Shown: in pieces, positions 22,156 to 31,378 of the stretch
Layout: each line of letters begins with the position of its first letter
Numbering within the stretch: the first letter of the stretch is position 1
Source of the DNA: Stakelama portus
Lineage (GTDB): Bacteria; Pseudomonadota; Alphaproteobacteria; Sphingomonadales; Sphingomonadaceae
Assembly (NCBI RefSeq): GCF_003171655.1
Contig: NZ_QFZL01000002.1
Location: forward strand, 496,001-560,000
Direction of reading: 5' to 3'
Length of the DNA: 64,000 nucleotides
Translations under genes and position numbers: made by a program
Notes under the pieces: model-generated
Told to the model about the DNA's origin: nothing
The model's database searches: none
Seen by the model: only the letters and a program-made list of their open reading frames with translations

Positions 22156-24225
22156 TCAGGTGAGGCTGCCGCCCTCGGCAGCGAGCTTGCGCAGCAACGG
22201 GGATACCGCATCGGCGCCGATCGTCGCGTCGAGCGCGGCAACAATCGCAGGCAGTCCAATGCTGTCCGCCCAGAACATTGGCCCTCCCGTCCATACCGGC
22301 CAGCCATATCCCGTTACCAGCGCGACATCGATGTCCGACGCGCGCAACGCGACTCCTTCCTCAAGGATTTTCGCGCCTTCGTTCACGACCGGATAGAGCA
22401 GCCGCTCGACGATTTCCGGTTCGCGGAAGCGGTGTTGATCCGCACCGGTCTTCGCGGCCATTTCGCGAACGATCTTTTCCGCCACCGGCGAAGGCTGGGC
22501 GCGGCGCTCTTCATCATAATCATAATAGCCGCCGTTCTTTTTCTGGCCCCAGCGACCCATTTCGCACAGCACTTCCTGAACCGTGCGGCCGGCGCTGTTT
22601 TCACGGTCCCAGCCGATCACGTCGACGCCGACGATATCGACCATCTGAAAGGGCCCCATCGGGAATCCATATTCGACCATGGCGCGATCGACTTCCCATG
22701 GCAGCGGACCTTCCAGGATCAGCGCATCGGCTGCGGCCTGACGCGGCGCCATGGCGCGATTGGCGATGAAGCCGTCGCACACCCGCGACAATATCGCGAC
22801 TTTCCCGAGCTTGCGGCCAAGCGCCATGCCCGTGGCCACCACGACGTCGCTGGTCTTTTCCCCGCGCACGACTTCAAGCAGGCGCATGACGTTCGCGGGA
22901 ACGAAGAAATGCAGCCCGACAACCTGTTCGGGGCGCGATGTCGCGGCCGCGATGGCGTCCAGATCCAGAAACGAAGTGTTGCTGGCAAGTATGGCGTCCG
23001 CTTTGGCCGCGGCATCGATCTGCGCGAAAACGGCTTTCTTCAGTTCGAGGTCTTCGAACACTGCCTCGACGATCAGGTCGGCGCCGGACACCGCGCCAGG
23101 CAAATCGACACTCGTCGACAGCAGCGCCGAACGCCGCCCGCCTTCGTCCTCGGCAATCCGGCCTTTCGCGACCATGCCGGCAATCGTCTTGCGGATATTG
23201 GCAGCGCCACGCTCGACCGCCTGCTGTTCCCGGTCGACCAAGGTGACCGGCAGGCCGATGTTGAGAAAGGCCGTGGCGATGCCGCTGCCCATCGTCCCCG
23301 CCCCGATCACGGTTACCGATCCGATGTCGACGGGTTTCACGTCGCGTCCGATATCGGGGACCTTGCCCGCCGCACGCTCCGCGAAGAACAAATGCCGCTG
23401 CGCACCGGATTCGGTCGAAGCCATCAATTCCTCGAACAGCTCCCATTCGCGCGCCAGCCCCTGGTCGAACGGCAGCGTTACCGCAGCTTCGATCGCCTGA
23501 ACGATATGGCCCGGCGCCTTGAACCCCTTGAACTGTCGGGAATGCGCGACGCGATAGGTAGTGATCGCCGCCTGCGCAGCTTCGAGATCGAGGTCGACGC
23601 TCATGTCGCGAATGCGCCGCAACGGCGCCTTTTCGGTCACCAGTTGCCGGGCATAGGCAACGGCTTCGGCTTCGAGATCGCCGTCTACGATCCGGTCGAC
23701 CATTCCGGCCGTTTCCGCCTTCGCCGCAGAGATCGGGCGACCGCCTACGATCAGGTCGAGTGCCATCGCAACGCCCGCGATGCGCGGTGTGCGCTGCGTG
23801 CCGCCCGCACCGGGCAGAAGACCGAGCGACACTTCGGGCAGGCCAAGCTTCGCGCTTCGCAGCGCGCAACGATAGTGGCAGGCGAGTGCGAGTTCGCATC
23901 CCCCGCCCAGCGCCGTCCCGTGGATCGCGGCGATGACGGGCTTGGGCGAACCTTCGATCACCGCAAAAATGTCATTGAGCCCGGGCAGCTTCAGTTCGCC
24001 ACCGAATTCGGCAATATCGGCACCCGCAAAAAACGTCCGCCCGTCACACCGGATCACCAGCGCGCTGGCCGCCGAATCCGCAACCGCGCGCCGAATGCCT
24101 TCGTCGAGCGCCTTTCGGACCGGGAAACCCAGCGCATTCACGGGCGGCGAATTGATGGCGAGCACGGCGATGCCGTCGCGCACCGAATAGCTGGATATGG
24201 CGCCGGGCGGGCTCATGTCGTTCAT
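22156..24225 (-). CDS. FadB-like enoyl-CoA hydratase / 3-hydroxyacyl-CoA dehydrogenase
   Basis: A 689-residue bifunctional beta-oxidation enzyme. The crotonase domain occupies about 1-190 (ALGGGCELALACHYR; LPEVSLGLLPGAGGTQR with both acidic residues). The NAD-binding domain starts at VIGAGTMGSGIATAF near 309, with VGLHFFVPANVMRLLEVV, and two C-terminal helical domains follow (GFPMGPFQMVDIVGVDV). Length and order match peroxisomal-type multifunctional enzymes. It lies between an SDR and the thiolase in one operon and probably runs the ordinary hydration and oxidation steps on shortened chains. Confidence 0.94.
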   Translation of the reverse strand: MNDMSPPGAISSYSVRDGIAVLAINSPPVNALGFPVRKALDEGIRRAVADSAASALVIRCDGRTFFAGADIAEFGGELKLPGLNDIFAVIEGSPKPVIAAIHGTALGGGCELALACHYRCALRSAKLGLPEVSLGLLPGAGGTQRTPRIAGVAMALDLIVGGRPISAAKAETAGMVDRIVDGDLEAEAVAYARQLVTEKAPLRRIRDMSVDLDLEAAQAAITTYRVAHSRQFKGFKAPGHIVQAIEAAVTLPFDQGLAREWELFEELMASTESGAQRHLFFAERAAGKVPDIGRDVKPVDIGSVTVIGAGTMGSGIATAFLNIGLPVTLVDREQQAVERGAANIRKTIAGMVAKGRIAEDEGGRRSALLSTSVDLPGAVSGADLIVEAVFEDLELKKAVFAQIDAAAKADAILASNTSFLDLDAIAAATSRPEQVVGLHFFVPANVMRLLEVVRGEKTSDVVVATGMALGRKLGKVAILSRVCDGFIANRAMAPRQAAADALILEGPLPWEVDRAMVEYGFPMGPFQMVDIVGVDVIGWDRENSAGRTVQEVLCEMGRWGQKKNGGYYDYDEERRAQPSPVAEKIVREMAAKTGADQHRFREPEIVERLLYPVVNEGAKILEEGVALRASDIDVALVTGYGWPVWTGGPMFWADSIGLPAIVAALDATIGADAVSPLLRKLAAEGGSLT

Positions 24226-24249
24226 GCGGAACTCCGAAATCTCGTACGT

Positions 24250-25026
24250 TTAAAGGGTCTGACCGTCGTCGATGGTGAACACCGATCCTGTCACCTGCGC
24301 GCTCGCGTCGGAACAGAGGTAGAGGACGCTGGGATCGAGCACGCCGATGTCCATCACGCGGTTGCGCACGAACCCGCTCGTCAGCGCCTGCCCTTTCGGG
24401 CCGTCGAGATAATCGTCGTTGAGATCGGTGCGGATATAGCCGGGGCAGACGATATTGACGTTGATGCCCTTGTTCGCCCAGTCCTTGGCAAGGCTGCGCC
24501 CCATTTGCACGACTGCGGCCTTGGTGGCGTTATAGGTCACTTGCCCGAGCGGAACGAAGGTGGCGGTGATCGACGAAATGAGGACGATGCGTCCATGTTC
24601 CCGTTCCGCCGAACCGGCGGCAACCATGCGCCGCGCCGCTTCGCGTGCGGTCAGGAATACGCCGCGCAGGTTGACCGCGACCATCTTGTCGAAATCCTCG
24701 ATCGCGATGCCCATCGCGCTGCCACCGATCGCAATACCGGCATTGGCAACGACGCTGTCGACCGGGCCGAAAGCAGCCTCGACTGCGTCGAAGGCAGCAA
24801 TCGTCGACTCCTCGTCGGCTACGTCCATGGTGACACAGGCCGCCTTGCCGCCCGCCGCCTCGATCTCCGCCTTCACATCGTCGAGCATTGCCGCCCGCCG
24901 CGCCGCGAGCACCACGCGCGCGCCATTGGCCGCAAGCCGCTTCGCCAGTTGCTTGCCGATCCCGGACGACGCCCCGGTTACCAATACCACCCGGTTCGAC
25001 AGATCGAAGGAATAGCCGCCTGACAT
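24250..25026 (-). CDS. Short-chain dehydrogenase/reductase
   Basis: A 258-residue NAD(P)-dependent SDR. The cofactor loop is GASSGIG, then NAGIAIGG, and the catalytic set is ISS...TYNATKAAV (Ser, Tyr-x3-Lys). The ATG at 25026 shares one base with the stop of the crotonase gene ahead (TGATG), implying coupled translation; a GTG one codon earlier is possible. It is next to a crotonase and FadB-like enzyme, so a 3-hydroxyacyl-CoA or ring-hydroxyl substrate is likely but undetermined. Confidence 0.92.
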   Translation of the reverse strand: MSGGYSFDLSNRVVLVTGASSGIGKQLAKRLAANGARVVLAARRAAMLDDVKAEIEAAGGKAACVTMDVADEESTIAAFDAVEAAFGPVDSVVANAGIAIGGSAMGIAIEDFDKMVAVNLRGVFLTAREAARRMVAAGSAEREHGRIVLISSITATFVPLGQVTYNATKAAVVQMGRSLAKDWANKGINVNIVCPGYIRTDLNDDYLDGPKGQALTSGFVRNRVMDIGVLDPSVLYLCSDASAQVTGSVFTIDDGQTL

Positions 25027-25808
25027 CACGCCCCCTGAAATTTCGCCGGCCGTTTTTCGAGAAAGGCCGCAATGCCTTCGGCGGCATCGGCGCTGCGACC
25101 GGCATGCAACTGCTCCGAACGTTCGCTGGCCAGCGCTTCCGCCCAGGGCATATCGATCGCACCCCAGACCATCCGGCGCGTTCGGCCAAGGCTGGCCGGG
25201 CCGTTGGCGAGCCGCTGTGCCAGCGCCATGGCTTCCGCCTCGAGCATATCATCGGGCACGACGCGATTGACGAGCCCCCATTCAAGCGCCGTGGCCGCGG
25301 GAAGGCGCTCGCCGAGCAGCATCATCTCCATCGCCCGAACCCGACCGATGGAGCGCGCCAACAGATGCGTCGAGCCGCCGTCGGGAACCAGACCGATCCG
25401 CGAAAATGCCTGGAGAAAATAGGCCGTCTCGCTCGCCACGATCATGTCGCCGGCCAGCGCAACCGAACAGCCGACACCCGCTGCCGCGCCGCGAACCGCC
25501 GTGATCCACGGAATGTCCAGGTCGCGCAGCCGCGTCATCATCGGATTGATATGCGTTTCCAGCGAAAGGCCGAAATCGGATTCGGACCCTTCCTGGCCCA
25601 TGCCTCCCGCCAGATTGGCGCCCGAGCAGAAAGCGCGCCCGGCACCGGTTATGATGAGCGCGCGTGCGCGCGATGCCAGCACGTCCAGCGCCGCCAGGCA
25701 CTCCTCGGCCATGGTCAGCGACATCGCATTCAGATTTTCGGGTTTATTCAGGCGCAATACGCCAACTGGCCCATCATATTCGATTTCGATCGTATTGAAC
25801 TCAGTCAC
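25026..25808 (-). CDS. Crotonase, PaaG-like enoyl-CoA hydratase/isomerase
   Basis: A 260-residue crotonase-fold enzyme from a GTG at 25808, preceded by GGGGATCAGGC; an upstream in-frame GTG at 25835 is less likely. The oxyanion-hole segments are FCSGANLAGG and GAAAGVGCSVALAGD. SRIGLVPDGGSTHLLAR carries Asp where classical hydratases have a second Glu, which is the pattern of PaaG-type isomerases. It may shift a double bond or hydrate a cyclic enoyl-CoA. It is first of the operon section running through the SDR, FadB-like, thiolase and racemase genes, with operator F upstream. Confidence 0.9.
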   Translation of the reverse strand: MTEFNTIEIEYDGPVGVLRLNKPENLNAMSLTMAEECLAALDVLASRARALIITGAGRAFCSGANLAGGMGQEGSESDFGLSLETHINPMMTRLRDLDIPWITAVRGAAAGVGCSVALAGDMIVASETAYFLQAFSRIGLVPDGGSTHLLARSIGRVRAMEMMLLGERLPAATALEWGLVNRVVPDDMLEAEAMALAQRLANGPASLGRTRRMVWGAIDMPWAEALASERSEQLHAGRSADAAEGIAAFLEKRPAKFQGA

Positions 25809-25856
25809 GCCTGATCCCCGGATTCCCGCCTCCACTGAACGGAACGCCCAATGAAG

Positions 25857-25872
25857 TCAATTGATTGATTAA
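25857..25872. promoter_or_regulatory. Operator-like palindrome, site F
   Basis: TCAATTGATTGATTAA, half-sites TCAAT and ATTAA 6 bp apart, in the 67-bp gap between an upstream SDR and the crotonase on the same strand. It suggests an internal promoter dividing the long minus-strand gene run. Confidence 0.58.
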
Positions 25873-25875
25873 GTT

Positions 25876-26652
25876 TCATCGCGGCATTTGTCCGTCATCC
25901 ACCTTGATACAGGTGCCCGTCACCGCCTCCGAAGCCGGCGACGCAAGATAGACGAGCGTGGAATCGAGCATCGGCGGCTCTCCGATCCGACCGCGCGGCT
26001 GGCGGCTGTTGAAGAACTCCTCGCCGCGTTTCGCAATCGACGGACCGCTCATTTCCGACCGAAAGAAGCCGGGTGCGATCGCATTCACGTTGATCCCGTG
26101 CTTTGCCCATTCGACGGACAGTGCTTCGGTCATGCGCACCACCGCGCTTTTCGTGGCGACGTACATCGCACAGGGGATCTTGCCGTCATAATTGAACGCG
26201 CCGATCGACGCGATGTTGATGATGCGACCGGGCTTGCCCGCATCGATCAGGCGCCGCCCCACTTCGGCGGCCAGGACGAACGGCCCTCTGACATTTACCG
26301 CCAGCATCGCGTCGATCTCGTCGACGAGCTGATTCACCGCAGGCTTCGCCCGGGCGATTCCGGCGTTGTTGACGAGGATCGACACGGCACCGAGTTCGCG
26401 TTCCACGGCATCCACGGCGCCCGGAATGGCCGCGGCGTCGGCGATGTCGAGCCCGACGGCCATTGCGCTGGCACCTGCCTTGCGAAGCTCTGCGACCAGT
26501 TCGTCGAGCCGGTCGGTGCGCCGCGCCGCGACTGCAACGCTGGCACCCGCCGCAGCCAGCGCCACGGCGAACTGCCTTCCAAGCCCCGATGACGCGCCGG
26601 TGACGAGTGCCACCTGCCCCGCCAGCGGTTGATTGCTCTCTGGGGCCATCAT
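25876..26652 (-). CDS. Short-chain dehydrogenase/reductase
   Basis: A 258-residue SDR: cofactor loop GASSGLG, then NNAGIARAKPA, and the catalytic NIASIGAF...MYVATKSAVV. The ATG at 26652 overlaps the stop of the quinone oxidoreductase gene (ATGA). It is third in an operon with a CoA ligase and a quinone oxidoreductase, suggesting stepwise reduction or oxidation of a CoA-bound intermediate. It resembles the SDR at 24250 in length but not closely in sequence. Confidence 0.92.
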   Translation of the reverse strand: MMAPESNQPLAGQVALVTGASSGLGRQFAVALAAAGASVAVAARRTDRLDELVAELRKAGASAMAVGLDIADAAAIPGAVDAVERELGAVSILVNNAGIARAKPAVNQLVDEIDAMLAVNVRGPFVLAAEVGRRLIDAGKPGRIINIASIGAFNYDGKIPCAMYVATKSAVVRMTEALSVEWAKHGINVNAIAPGFFRSEMSGPSIAKRGEEFFNSRQPRGRIGEPPMLDSTLVYLASPASEAVTGTCIKVDDGQMPR

Positions 26653-27656
26653 CCTTCTCCTTCCGAAATTTCAACCACAAGCTTGCCGACTGCGCGGCGA
26701 GAAGAGAGCTCCGCGATCGCCTCTCCGCCGCGCGCGAGCGGATATCGCGAGGACACCAGCGGGTGCAGCAGTCCCTGACTGTACAGATCCAGCAATTCCG
26801 CGACATTCGCTCGATTCCGCTCGGGAAAACGTTCGATGAACGATCCCCAGAAGACACCGATGATGTGAATACCCTTGAGCAGCGGAAGATTGAGCGGGAT
26901 GCTGGGAATGCCGGCGGGAAATCCGACCACCAGATAGCGCCCGTCCCATGCCAGAGCGCGCAGCGCGGGTTCGGCATAGCTGCCACCGACCGGGTCATAG
27001 ACAATATCGATTTCGCCGCCGGCAGCCTCGCGGATCGCGGCGCCGAACGCCTTGCCTTCTTCACGGCTCAAAGGGCCGGAAGGATAGACGATCACGTCGT
27101 CCGCACCGCGATCGCGCACGACCGCGGCTTTTTCCGCGCTGGAAACCGCGCCGATCACACGCACGCCCATTGCCTTGCCCAGCTCGACCGCCGCCAGCCC
27201 GACGCCGCCCGCCGCACCCATTACCAGCATGGTCTCGCCCGGCTGCACCTTGCCGCGATCCTTGAGCGCGTGATGCGAGGTGCCATAGGTCATCAGAAAC
27301 GCCGCCGCCTCGTCGAAAGGCATCGCCGCAGGGATGCGATAACAGCGCCCGTCCGGCATCAGCACCTGTTCGGCCAGCCCGCCGCAGACTTCGCCGGCCA
27401 ATACCCGGTCGCCCACCGTCAGATCGGTGACGCCGGGGCCCAGCGCGTCGACAAACCCGCTGACTTCGGCACCCGGCGCGAACGGCCTTTCGGGCCGGAA
27501 CTGGTACCGATCCTCAATGATCAGCGCATCGGGGAAATTGATCCCGCACGCGGCAACACGGATGCGCACCTGACCCGGGCCCGGTTCGGGCAGCGGCACG
27601 TCGCGCAAACGAAGCGTTTCGGGGCCGCCCACGGCCTCGCTCAGCAGCGCGCGCAT
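26649..27656 (-). CDS. Quinone oxidoreductase-like MDR protein (NADPH:enone/quinone reductase)
   Basis: A 335-residue medium-chain reductase without the structural Zn cysteines. CGINFPDALIIEDRYQ lies in the catalytic domain and MVMGAAGGVGLAAVELGKAMG is the NADPH loop. The ATG at 27656 shares one base with the stop of the preceding ligase (TGATG). The family reduces enones, quinones or enoyl thioesters. Coupling to a CoA ligase and SDR makes an enoyl-CoA substrate attractive. A longer frame upstream lies inside the ligase and was rejected. Confidence 0.9.
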   Translation of the reverse strand: MRALLSEAVGGPETLRLRDVPLPEPGPGQVRIRVAACGINFPDALIIEDRYQFRPERPFAPGAEVSGFVDALGPGVTDLTVGDRVLAGEVCGGLAEQVLMPDGRCYRIPAAMPFDEAAAFLMTYGTSHHALKDRGKVQPGETMLVMGAAGGVGLAAVELGKAMGVRVIGAVSSAEKAAVVRDRGADDVIVYPSGPLSREEGKAFGAAIREAAGGEIDIVYDPVGGSYAEPALRALAWDGRYLVVGFPAGIPSIPLNLPLLKGIHIIGVFWGSFIERFPERNRANVAELLDLYSQGLLHPLVSSRYPLARGGEAIAELSSRRAVGKLVVEISEGEG

Positions 27657-29173
27657 CAGCGCACCGGCTCCGGCAGCGGCCGGTTCGAATAGGTTTCGCG
27701 CAATGCCGGCTTGGAAATCTTGCCCATCGCCAGTCGCGGCAGAGGCTCGGGCGACACCAGGATGTAGCGCGGCAGCTTGAAGCCTGACAGTTGCGCGCGG
27801 CAATGGTCAAGAATTGCCGGAATCGCGCAGTTGGGCCCATGGACGATCGCGAACGGCGTTTCGCCATAATGCTCGTCGGGCACCGCCAGGATCGCCACTT
27901 CGTCGACGCCATCGACTTCCATGATGACGCGCTCCAGTTCGGCGGAAGAGATGTTGAGACCGCCCGATTTGATGAAATCCTTCATCCGGTCGACCATCTT
28001 GAGCAGGCCATTCTCATCGACCTCGCCAATGTCTCCGGTATGCAGCCAGCCATCGACCAATGCCGCTTTGGTTGCTTCCGGATTGCGCCAATAGCCGGTC
28101 ATGATCCCCGGCTTGCGCACGATGATCTGGCCCGGCGTGTTGGGTGGGACGCGATTGCCGGCATCATCGACGATCGCGATCTCGGTAAACGGACCGCCGA
28201 AACCGCAGCGATCGGGATGGCTCTTGGCGAAGCGAACCGGATTGACGCATGCGCCGCCGCCCGCCTCGGTCTGTCCATAGAGCTGGCGCAACACGACGCC
28301 GCGGTCCCACCATGCCTGTTGCAACCATGGCGGCGGCGCTGCACCGCCAATCGATGCGACGCGCACGCAGGACAAGTCGGCACTCGCGAACTCCGGCAAT
28401 TCGGCGATTCGCTGAAAGAAGATCGGCGCAGCGCGAAAGGTGTTGATGCGATGATCGAGCAACAGCCGCAGCGCCTGGGCAGGATCGAATTTCTCGAGCA
28501 GGAACACGCTTCCGCCGATAACGATCATGTGGATCATCAGGTTGAATCCGCCCGCCGTGCTCAACGGCGCGGCAGTCAGCAGTTTCGTCACCCCGCCACC
28601 GATATCGGGGGCGTTGTGGACATATTCCTCCCACGCATATTCGATCATCACGCGGTGCGAATAGACGACACCCTTTGGGCGGGCCGTCGAACCGCTGGTG
28701 GTGATAATCGCCGCCGGCGCATCGGCGTCGCATTCGCGCTCCAGATCGGTGGCGACGCCGTTGCGCAACGCCGCCACATCGCCCCTGCGCAATTGCGGCG
28801 CGGATGCAGCTGCGCTGCCCGCCAGCCGCTCGGCGCCGTTATCATCGACGAAGATGAGCCCGGGCGCATATTGGTCGAACAGATAGTCGACTTCGGCGGG
28901 AACCATTCGTGAGTTGATCGGCGCGACGATCGCGCCGCAACGAATCGCCGCCAACGCCGCGACACACCATTCGAGCGACGTTTCCGCATAAAATCCGACA
29001 CGATCGCCCGGCGCGATGCCGGCTTCATCGACCCGCGCGGCGACCCGCCCCACCCAGGCGTCGAGCGCAGCGTAGCCGAGCGAGTCGTCCCCCACCCGGA
29101 TCGCAGTCTGCTCGGATCGGTCGCGCGCCCAGAAGCGCAGCGCCTTGTCGATGGTCGCGGCCATCGCCCGCAT
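27656..29173 (-). CDS. AMP-forming acyl-CoA ligase, paralogue of the ligase at 40384
   Basis: A 505-residue adenylating ligase. The phosphate loop is TTSGSTARPKGV, followed by LYGQTEAGGGACVN, GWLHTGDIGEVDENGLLKMVDR, DFIKSGGLNISSAELE and the catalytic Lys in GKISKPALR. It shares many of these exact strings with the ligase at 40384-41874, so the two are recent relatives. It heads the operon ligase, quinone oxidoreductase, SDR and is divergent from the SDR-ACAD-kinase operon. Two palindromes lie in the divergent gap. Confidence 0.93.
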   Translation of the reverse strand: MRAMAATIDKALRFWARDRSEQTAIRVGDDSLGYAALDAWVGRVAARVDEAGIAPGDRVGFYAETSLEWCVAALAAIRCGAIVAPINSRMVPAEVDYLFDQYAPGLIFVDDNGAERLAGSAAASAPQLRRGDVAALRNGVATDLERECDADAPAAIITTSGSTARPKGVVYSHRVMIEYAWEEYVHNAPDIGGGVTKLLTAAPLSTAGGFNLMIHMIVIGGSVFLLEKFDPAQALRLLLDHRINTFRAAPIFFQRIAELPEFASADLSCVRVASIGGAAPPPWLQQAWWDRGVVLRQLYGQTEAGGGACVNPVRFAKSHPDRCGFGGPFTEIAIVDDAGNRVPPNTPGQIIVRKPGIMTGYWRNPEATKAALVDGWLHTGDIGEVDENGLLKMVDRMKDFIKSGGLNISSAELERVIMEVDGVDEVAILAVPDEHYGETPFAIVHGPNCAIPAILDHCRAQLSGFKLPRYILVSPEPLPRLAMGKISKPALRETYSNRPLPEPVR

Positions 29174-29188
29174 TCAGGCACCTCTTTT

Positions 29189-29203
29189 TTAATCGTTCGC
29201 TTA
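29189..29203. promoter_or_regulatory. Operator-like palindrome, 15-bp variant upstream of the ligase
   Basis: TTAATCGTTCGCTTA: half-sites TTAAT and GCTTA with a 5-bp spacer, 16 bp before the ligase start at 29173. It resembles the sites at 35318, 42226 and 43221 more than the 16-bp class. Confidence 0.45.
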
Positions 29204-29253
29204 TTTCACGCTGACACCACTGAGCATGCCGGTCAACCATCGGCGAAAAAAAT

Positions 29254-29269
29254 TCAATTGCGCAATTAA
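29254..29269. promoter_or_regulatory. Operator-like palindrome, site G
   Basis: TCAATTGCGCAATTAA; its inner 12 bp (AATTGCGCAATT) are a perfect dyad. It is placed between the divergent ligase operon and the leader ORF/SDR operon. Confidence 0.62.
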
Positions 29270-29308
29270 CAAGGTCGGCGCTACGGCGGAGAAAAAGGAG
29301 AGGCAGTT

Positions 29309-29371
29309 ATGGAAAGCATCGCGCCAGCGCGCCAGCCGTACGCCGTGACATTGCGGATAACCATCGCATGA
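29309..29371 (+). CDS. 20-codon leader ORF coupled to the SDR gene
   Basis: ATG at 29309, ten bases after a strong AAGGAG ribosome site (29295-29300), encodes 20 residues ([20 protein letters not shown]) and stops at TGA 29371. That stop overlaps the SDR ATG at 29368 as ATGA. The SDR start has no ribosome site of its own, so its translation probably depends on this ORF. I see no similarity to known leader peptides. It could be a true leader, the stub of a deleted gene, or simply a translation-coupling device. Confidence 0.5.
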   Translation: MESIAPARQPYAVTLRITIA

Positions 29372-30138
29372 GCGGTGCCTCTGCCGACGACACCATGATC
29401 CGCGATCCTCTCGATTTTTCCGGCAAGCGTGTCTTCGTGGTTGGCGGATCGAGCGGGATCGGAAACGGAATTGCGCGCCGGTTTCTCGACCAGGGCGCAG
29501 AGGTTCATGTTTGCGGCACCCGCGCTGCGGCTTCGGACTACCGACCCGAAGATGGCGATCTTTCCGGGCTTTGTTATGCCCAGCTGGACGTCACCGATCG
29601 CGGCGCGCTGGCAACATTCCGACCTGCCTTCGACCAGCTCGATGTTCTGGTGCTCAGCCAGGGCACGGTGGTGTATAACCGCGGTGAATTCGAGCCGGAA
29701 GGCTGGGACAGGGTGATGGCCGTCAATCTGGACAGCGTCATGGCGTGCGCGACGCGTTTCAAATCGATGCTGGCCGAACAACGCGGATCGCTGATCATCC
29801 TCAGTTCGGTCGTGGCAATCGCCACCGCGCGCGGAAACCCGGCCTATGCCGCGTCAAAGGCAGGCGCCAAGCATCTGACGGCCACGCTTGGCGAAGCCTG
29901 GGCAGCGGAGGGGATCCGCGTGAACGGCATCGCCCCCGGGCTGGTGCATACCAAAATGACGTCCGTGACGATGGACAATCCCCGTCGCGCAGCCGCCGCG
30001 GTGCAGGGTATCCCGCTCGGCCGAGCGGCGGAACCGGCGGAAATGGGTGGCGTAGCGCTGTTTCTGGCGTCTCCGCTCGCTTCTTACATCATCGGCGAAA
30101 CGATCGTGGTCGACGGCGGCTACACGCTCGCGCGCTAA
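29368..30138 (+). CDS. Short-chain dehydrogenase/reductase
   Basis: A 256-residue SDR: cofactor loop [10 protein letters not shown], catalytic ILSS...[11 protein letters not shown], and the C-terminal [14 protein letters not shown]. It starts inside the stop codon of the leader ORF and is followed after 17 bp by the ACAD10/11-like gene and the kinase. In levulinate-type pathways a reductase makes the 4-hydroxyacyl-CoA that is then phosphorylated; this SDR could fill that role, or oxidise a ring alcohol. An alternative start is the ATG at 29395. Confidence 0.9.
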   Translation: MSGASADDTMIRDPLDFSGKRVFVVGGSSGIGNGIARRFLDQGAEVHVCGTRAAASDYRPEDGDLSGLCYAQLDVTDRGALATFRPAFDQLDVLVLSQGTVVYNRGEFEPEGWDRVMAVNLDSVMACATRFKSMLAEQRGSLIILSSVVAIATARGNPAYAASKAGAKHLTATLGEAWAAEGIRVNGIAPGLVHTKMTSVTMDNPRRAAAAVQGIPLGRAAEPAEMGGVALFLASPLASYIIGETIVVDGGYTLAR

Positions 30139-30155
30139 CCGGATTGCGAGGATTT

Positions 30156-31370
30156 ATGGATTTCGAACATAGCGCAAAGGTCAAGGAGCTCATCGCGAGG
30201 CTGGGCGCCTTCATGGACGCGCATATCTATCCTGCCGAAGCCGAGGAGCATCGCTGGCATGCCGATCCGGCCAACCTGTGGAAATCCTGGCCCGGCCTCG
30301 ATGCGCTGAAGGAAAAGGCGCGTGCGGCGGGGCTGTGGAACCTGTTCCTGCCGCGCGAATATGAAGAATATAGCCCCGGCCTCACCAATCTCGAATATGC
30401 GCCGCTTGCGGAGATGATGGGCCGCGTCCCCTGGTCGCCCGAGGTCTTCAACTGCGCGGCACCCGATACCGGCAATATGGAAGTGCTGGCGCGGTTCGGA
30501 TCGCCCGCGCAGCGCGCGCGCTGGCTCGACCCGCTGCTGGCCGGCGAGATCCGTTCCTCCTACGCGATGACCGAGCCGGCCGTTGCCTCTTCCGATGCGA
30601 CCAATGTCGCCACGACCATCCTCGCCGATGGCGACGATTATGTGATCAACGGCCGCAAATGGTGGATTTCCGGCATCATGGATCCGCGCTGCACGGTGCT
30701 GATCGTGATGGGAAAGACCCTGGCCGAAAACCCCCGCCACCAACAACATTCGATGATTCTGGTGCCCAAGGACACACCGGGCCTGTCGGTAGTCCGCACG
30801 ATGACGGTGCTCGGCCGGACGCACTCCCCCGGCGGCGAGACCGAATTGCTGTTCGACAATGTGCGCGTGCCGAAGGAAAATCTGATCCTTGGCGAAGGGC
30901 GCGGTTTCGAAATCGCCCAGGGACGGCTTGGCCCAGGCCGTATCCACCATTGCATGCGCTCGATCGGTCAGGCGCAGCGCGCGCTGGAGATCATGACCCG
31001 ACGCGTCGAGAGCCGCGTCGCATTCGGCAGGAAAATCTCGGAGCAGAGCAGCATCCGTCAGGATATCGCGCTTTCGTGGTGCGAGATCGAACAGGCACGC
31101 CTGTTGACGCTCAAGGCCGCCGATATGATGGACAAGGTGGGTAGCAAGGGCGCGCGCGACCTGATCGCGGCAATCAAGGTCGTCGCCCCGCGCATGGCCC
31201 AGGCAGTCACCGATCGCGCGATCCAAGCGCATGGCGCAATGGGCCTCTCCGACGATACGCCGATCGCCTATGCCTTTGCGACCAACCGCTATGTCCGGAT
31301 CGCCGACGGTCCCGACGAAGTGCATATGTCGCAGCTCGCCAAGCTGAAGATCGCCGAATATGCGGACTGA
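30156..31370 (+). CDS. ACAD10/ACAD11-like (LvaC-like) acyl-CoA dehydrogenase-family protein
   Basis: A 404-residue member of the ACAD10/11 branch, recognisable by [29 protein letters not shown] and [21 protein letters not shown] near residues 248-268; [12 protein letters not shown] near the end replaces the usual GSNEIQ. GAGG precedes the ATG at 30156. In this branch the partner is often an APH-type kinase: the kinase phosphorylates a 4-hydroxyacyl-CoA and the ACAD protein removes the phosphate to give an enoyl-CoA (known for LvaA/LvaC and human ACAD10/11). The next gene, 8 bp away, is exactly such a kinase. Confidence 0.92.
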   Translation: MDFEHSAKVKELIARLGAFMDAHIYPAEAEEHRWHADPANLWKSWPGLDALKEKARAAGLWNLFLPREYEEYSPGLTNLEYAPLAEMMGRVPWSPEVFNCAAPDTGNMEVLARFGSPAQRARWLDPLLAGEIRSSYAMTEPAVASSDATNVATTILADGDDYVINGRKWWISGIMDPRCTVLIVMGKTLAENPRHQQHSMILVPKDTPGLSVVRTMTVLGRTHSPGGETELLFDNVRVPKENLILGEGRGFEIAQGRLGPGRIHHCMRSIGQAQRALEIMTRRVESRVAFGRKISEQSSIRQDIALSWCEIEQARLLTLKAADMMDKVGSKGARDLIAAIKVVAPRMAQAVTDRAIQAHGAMGLSDDTPIAYAFATNRYVRIADGPDEVHMSQLAKLKIAEYAD

Positions 31371-31378
31371 GCCGCCGC

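Noticed and set aside
22432..25023. 863-codon plus-strand ORF opposite the FadB-like and SDR genes
   Set aside because: Shadow frame with no recognisable motif, caused by high G+C codon bias on the other strand.
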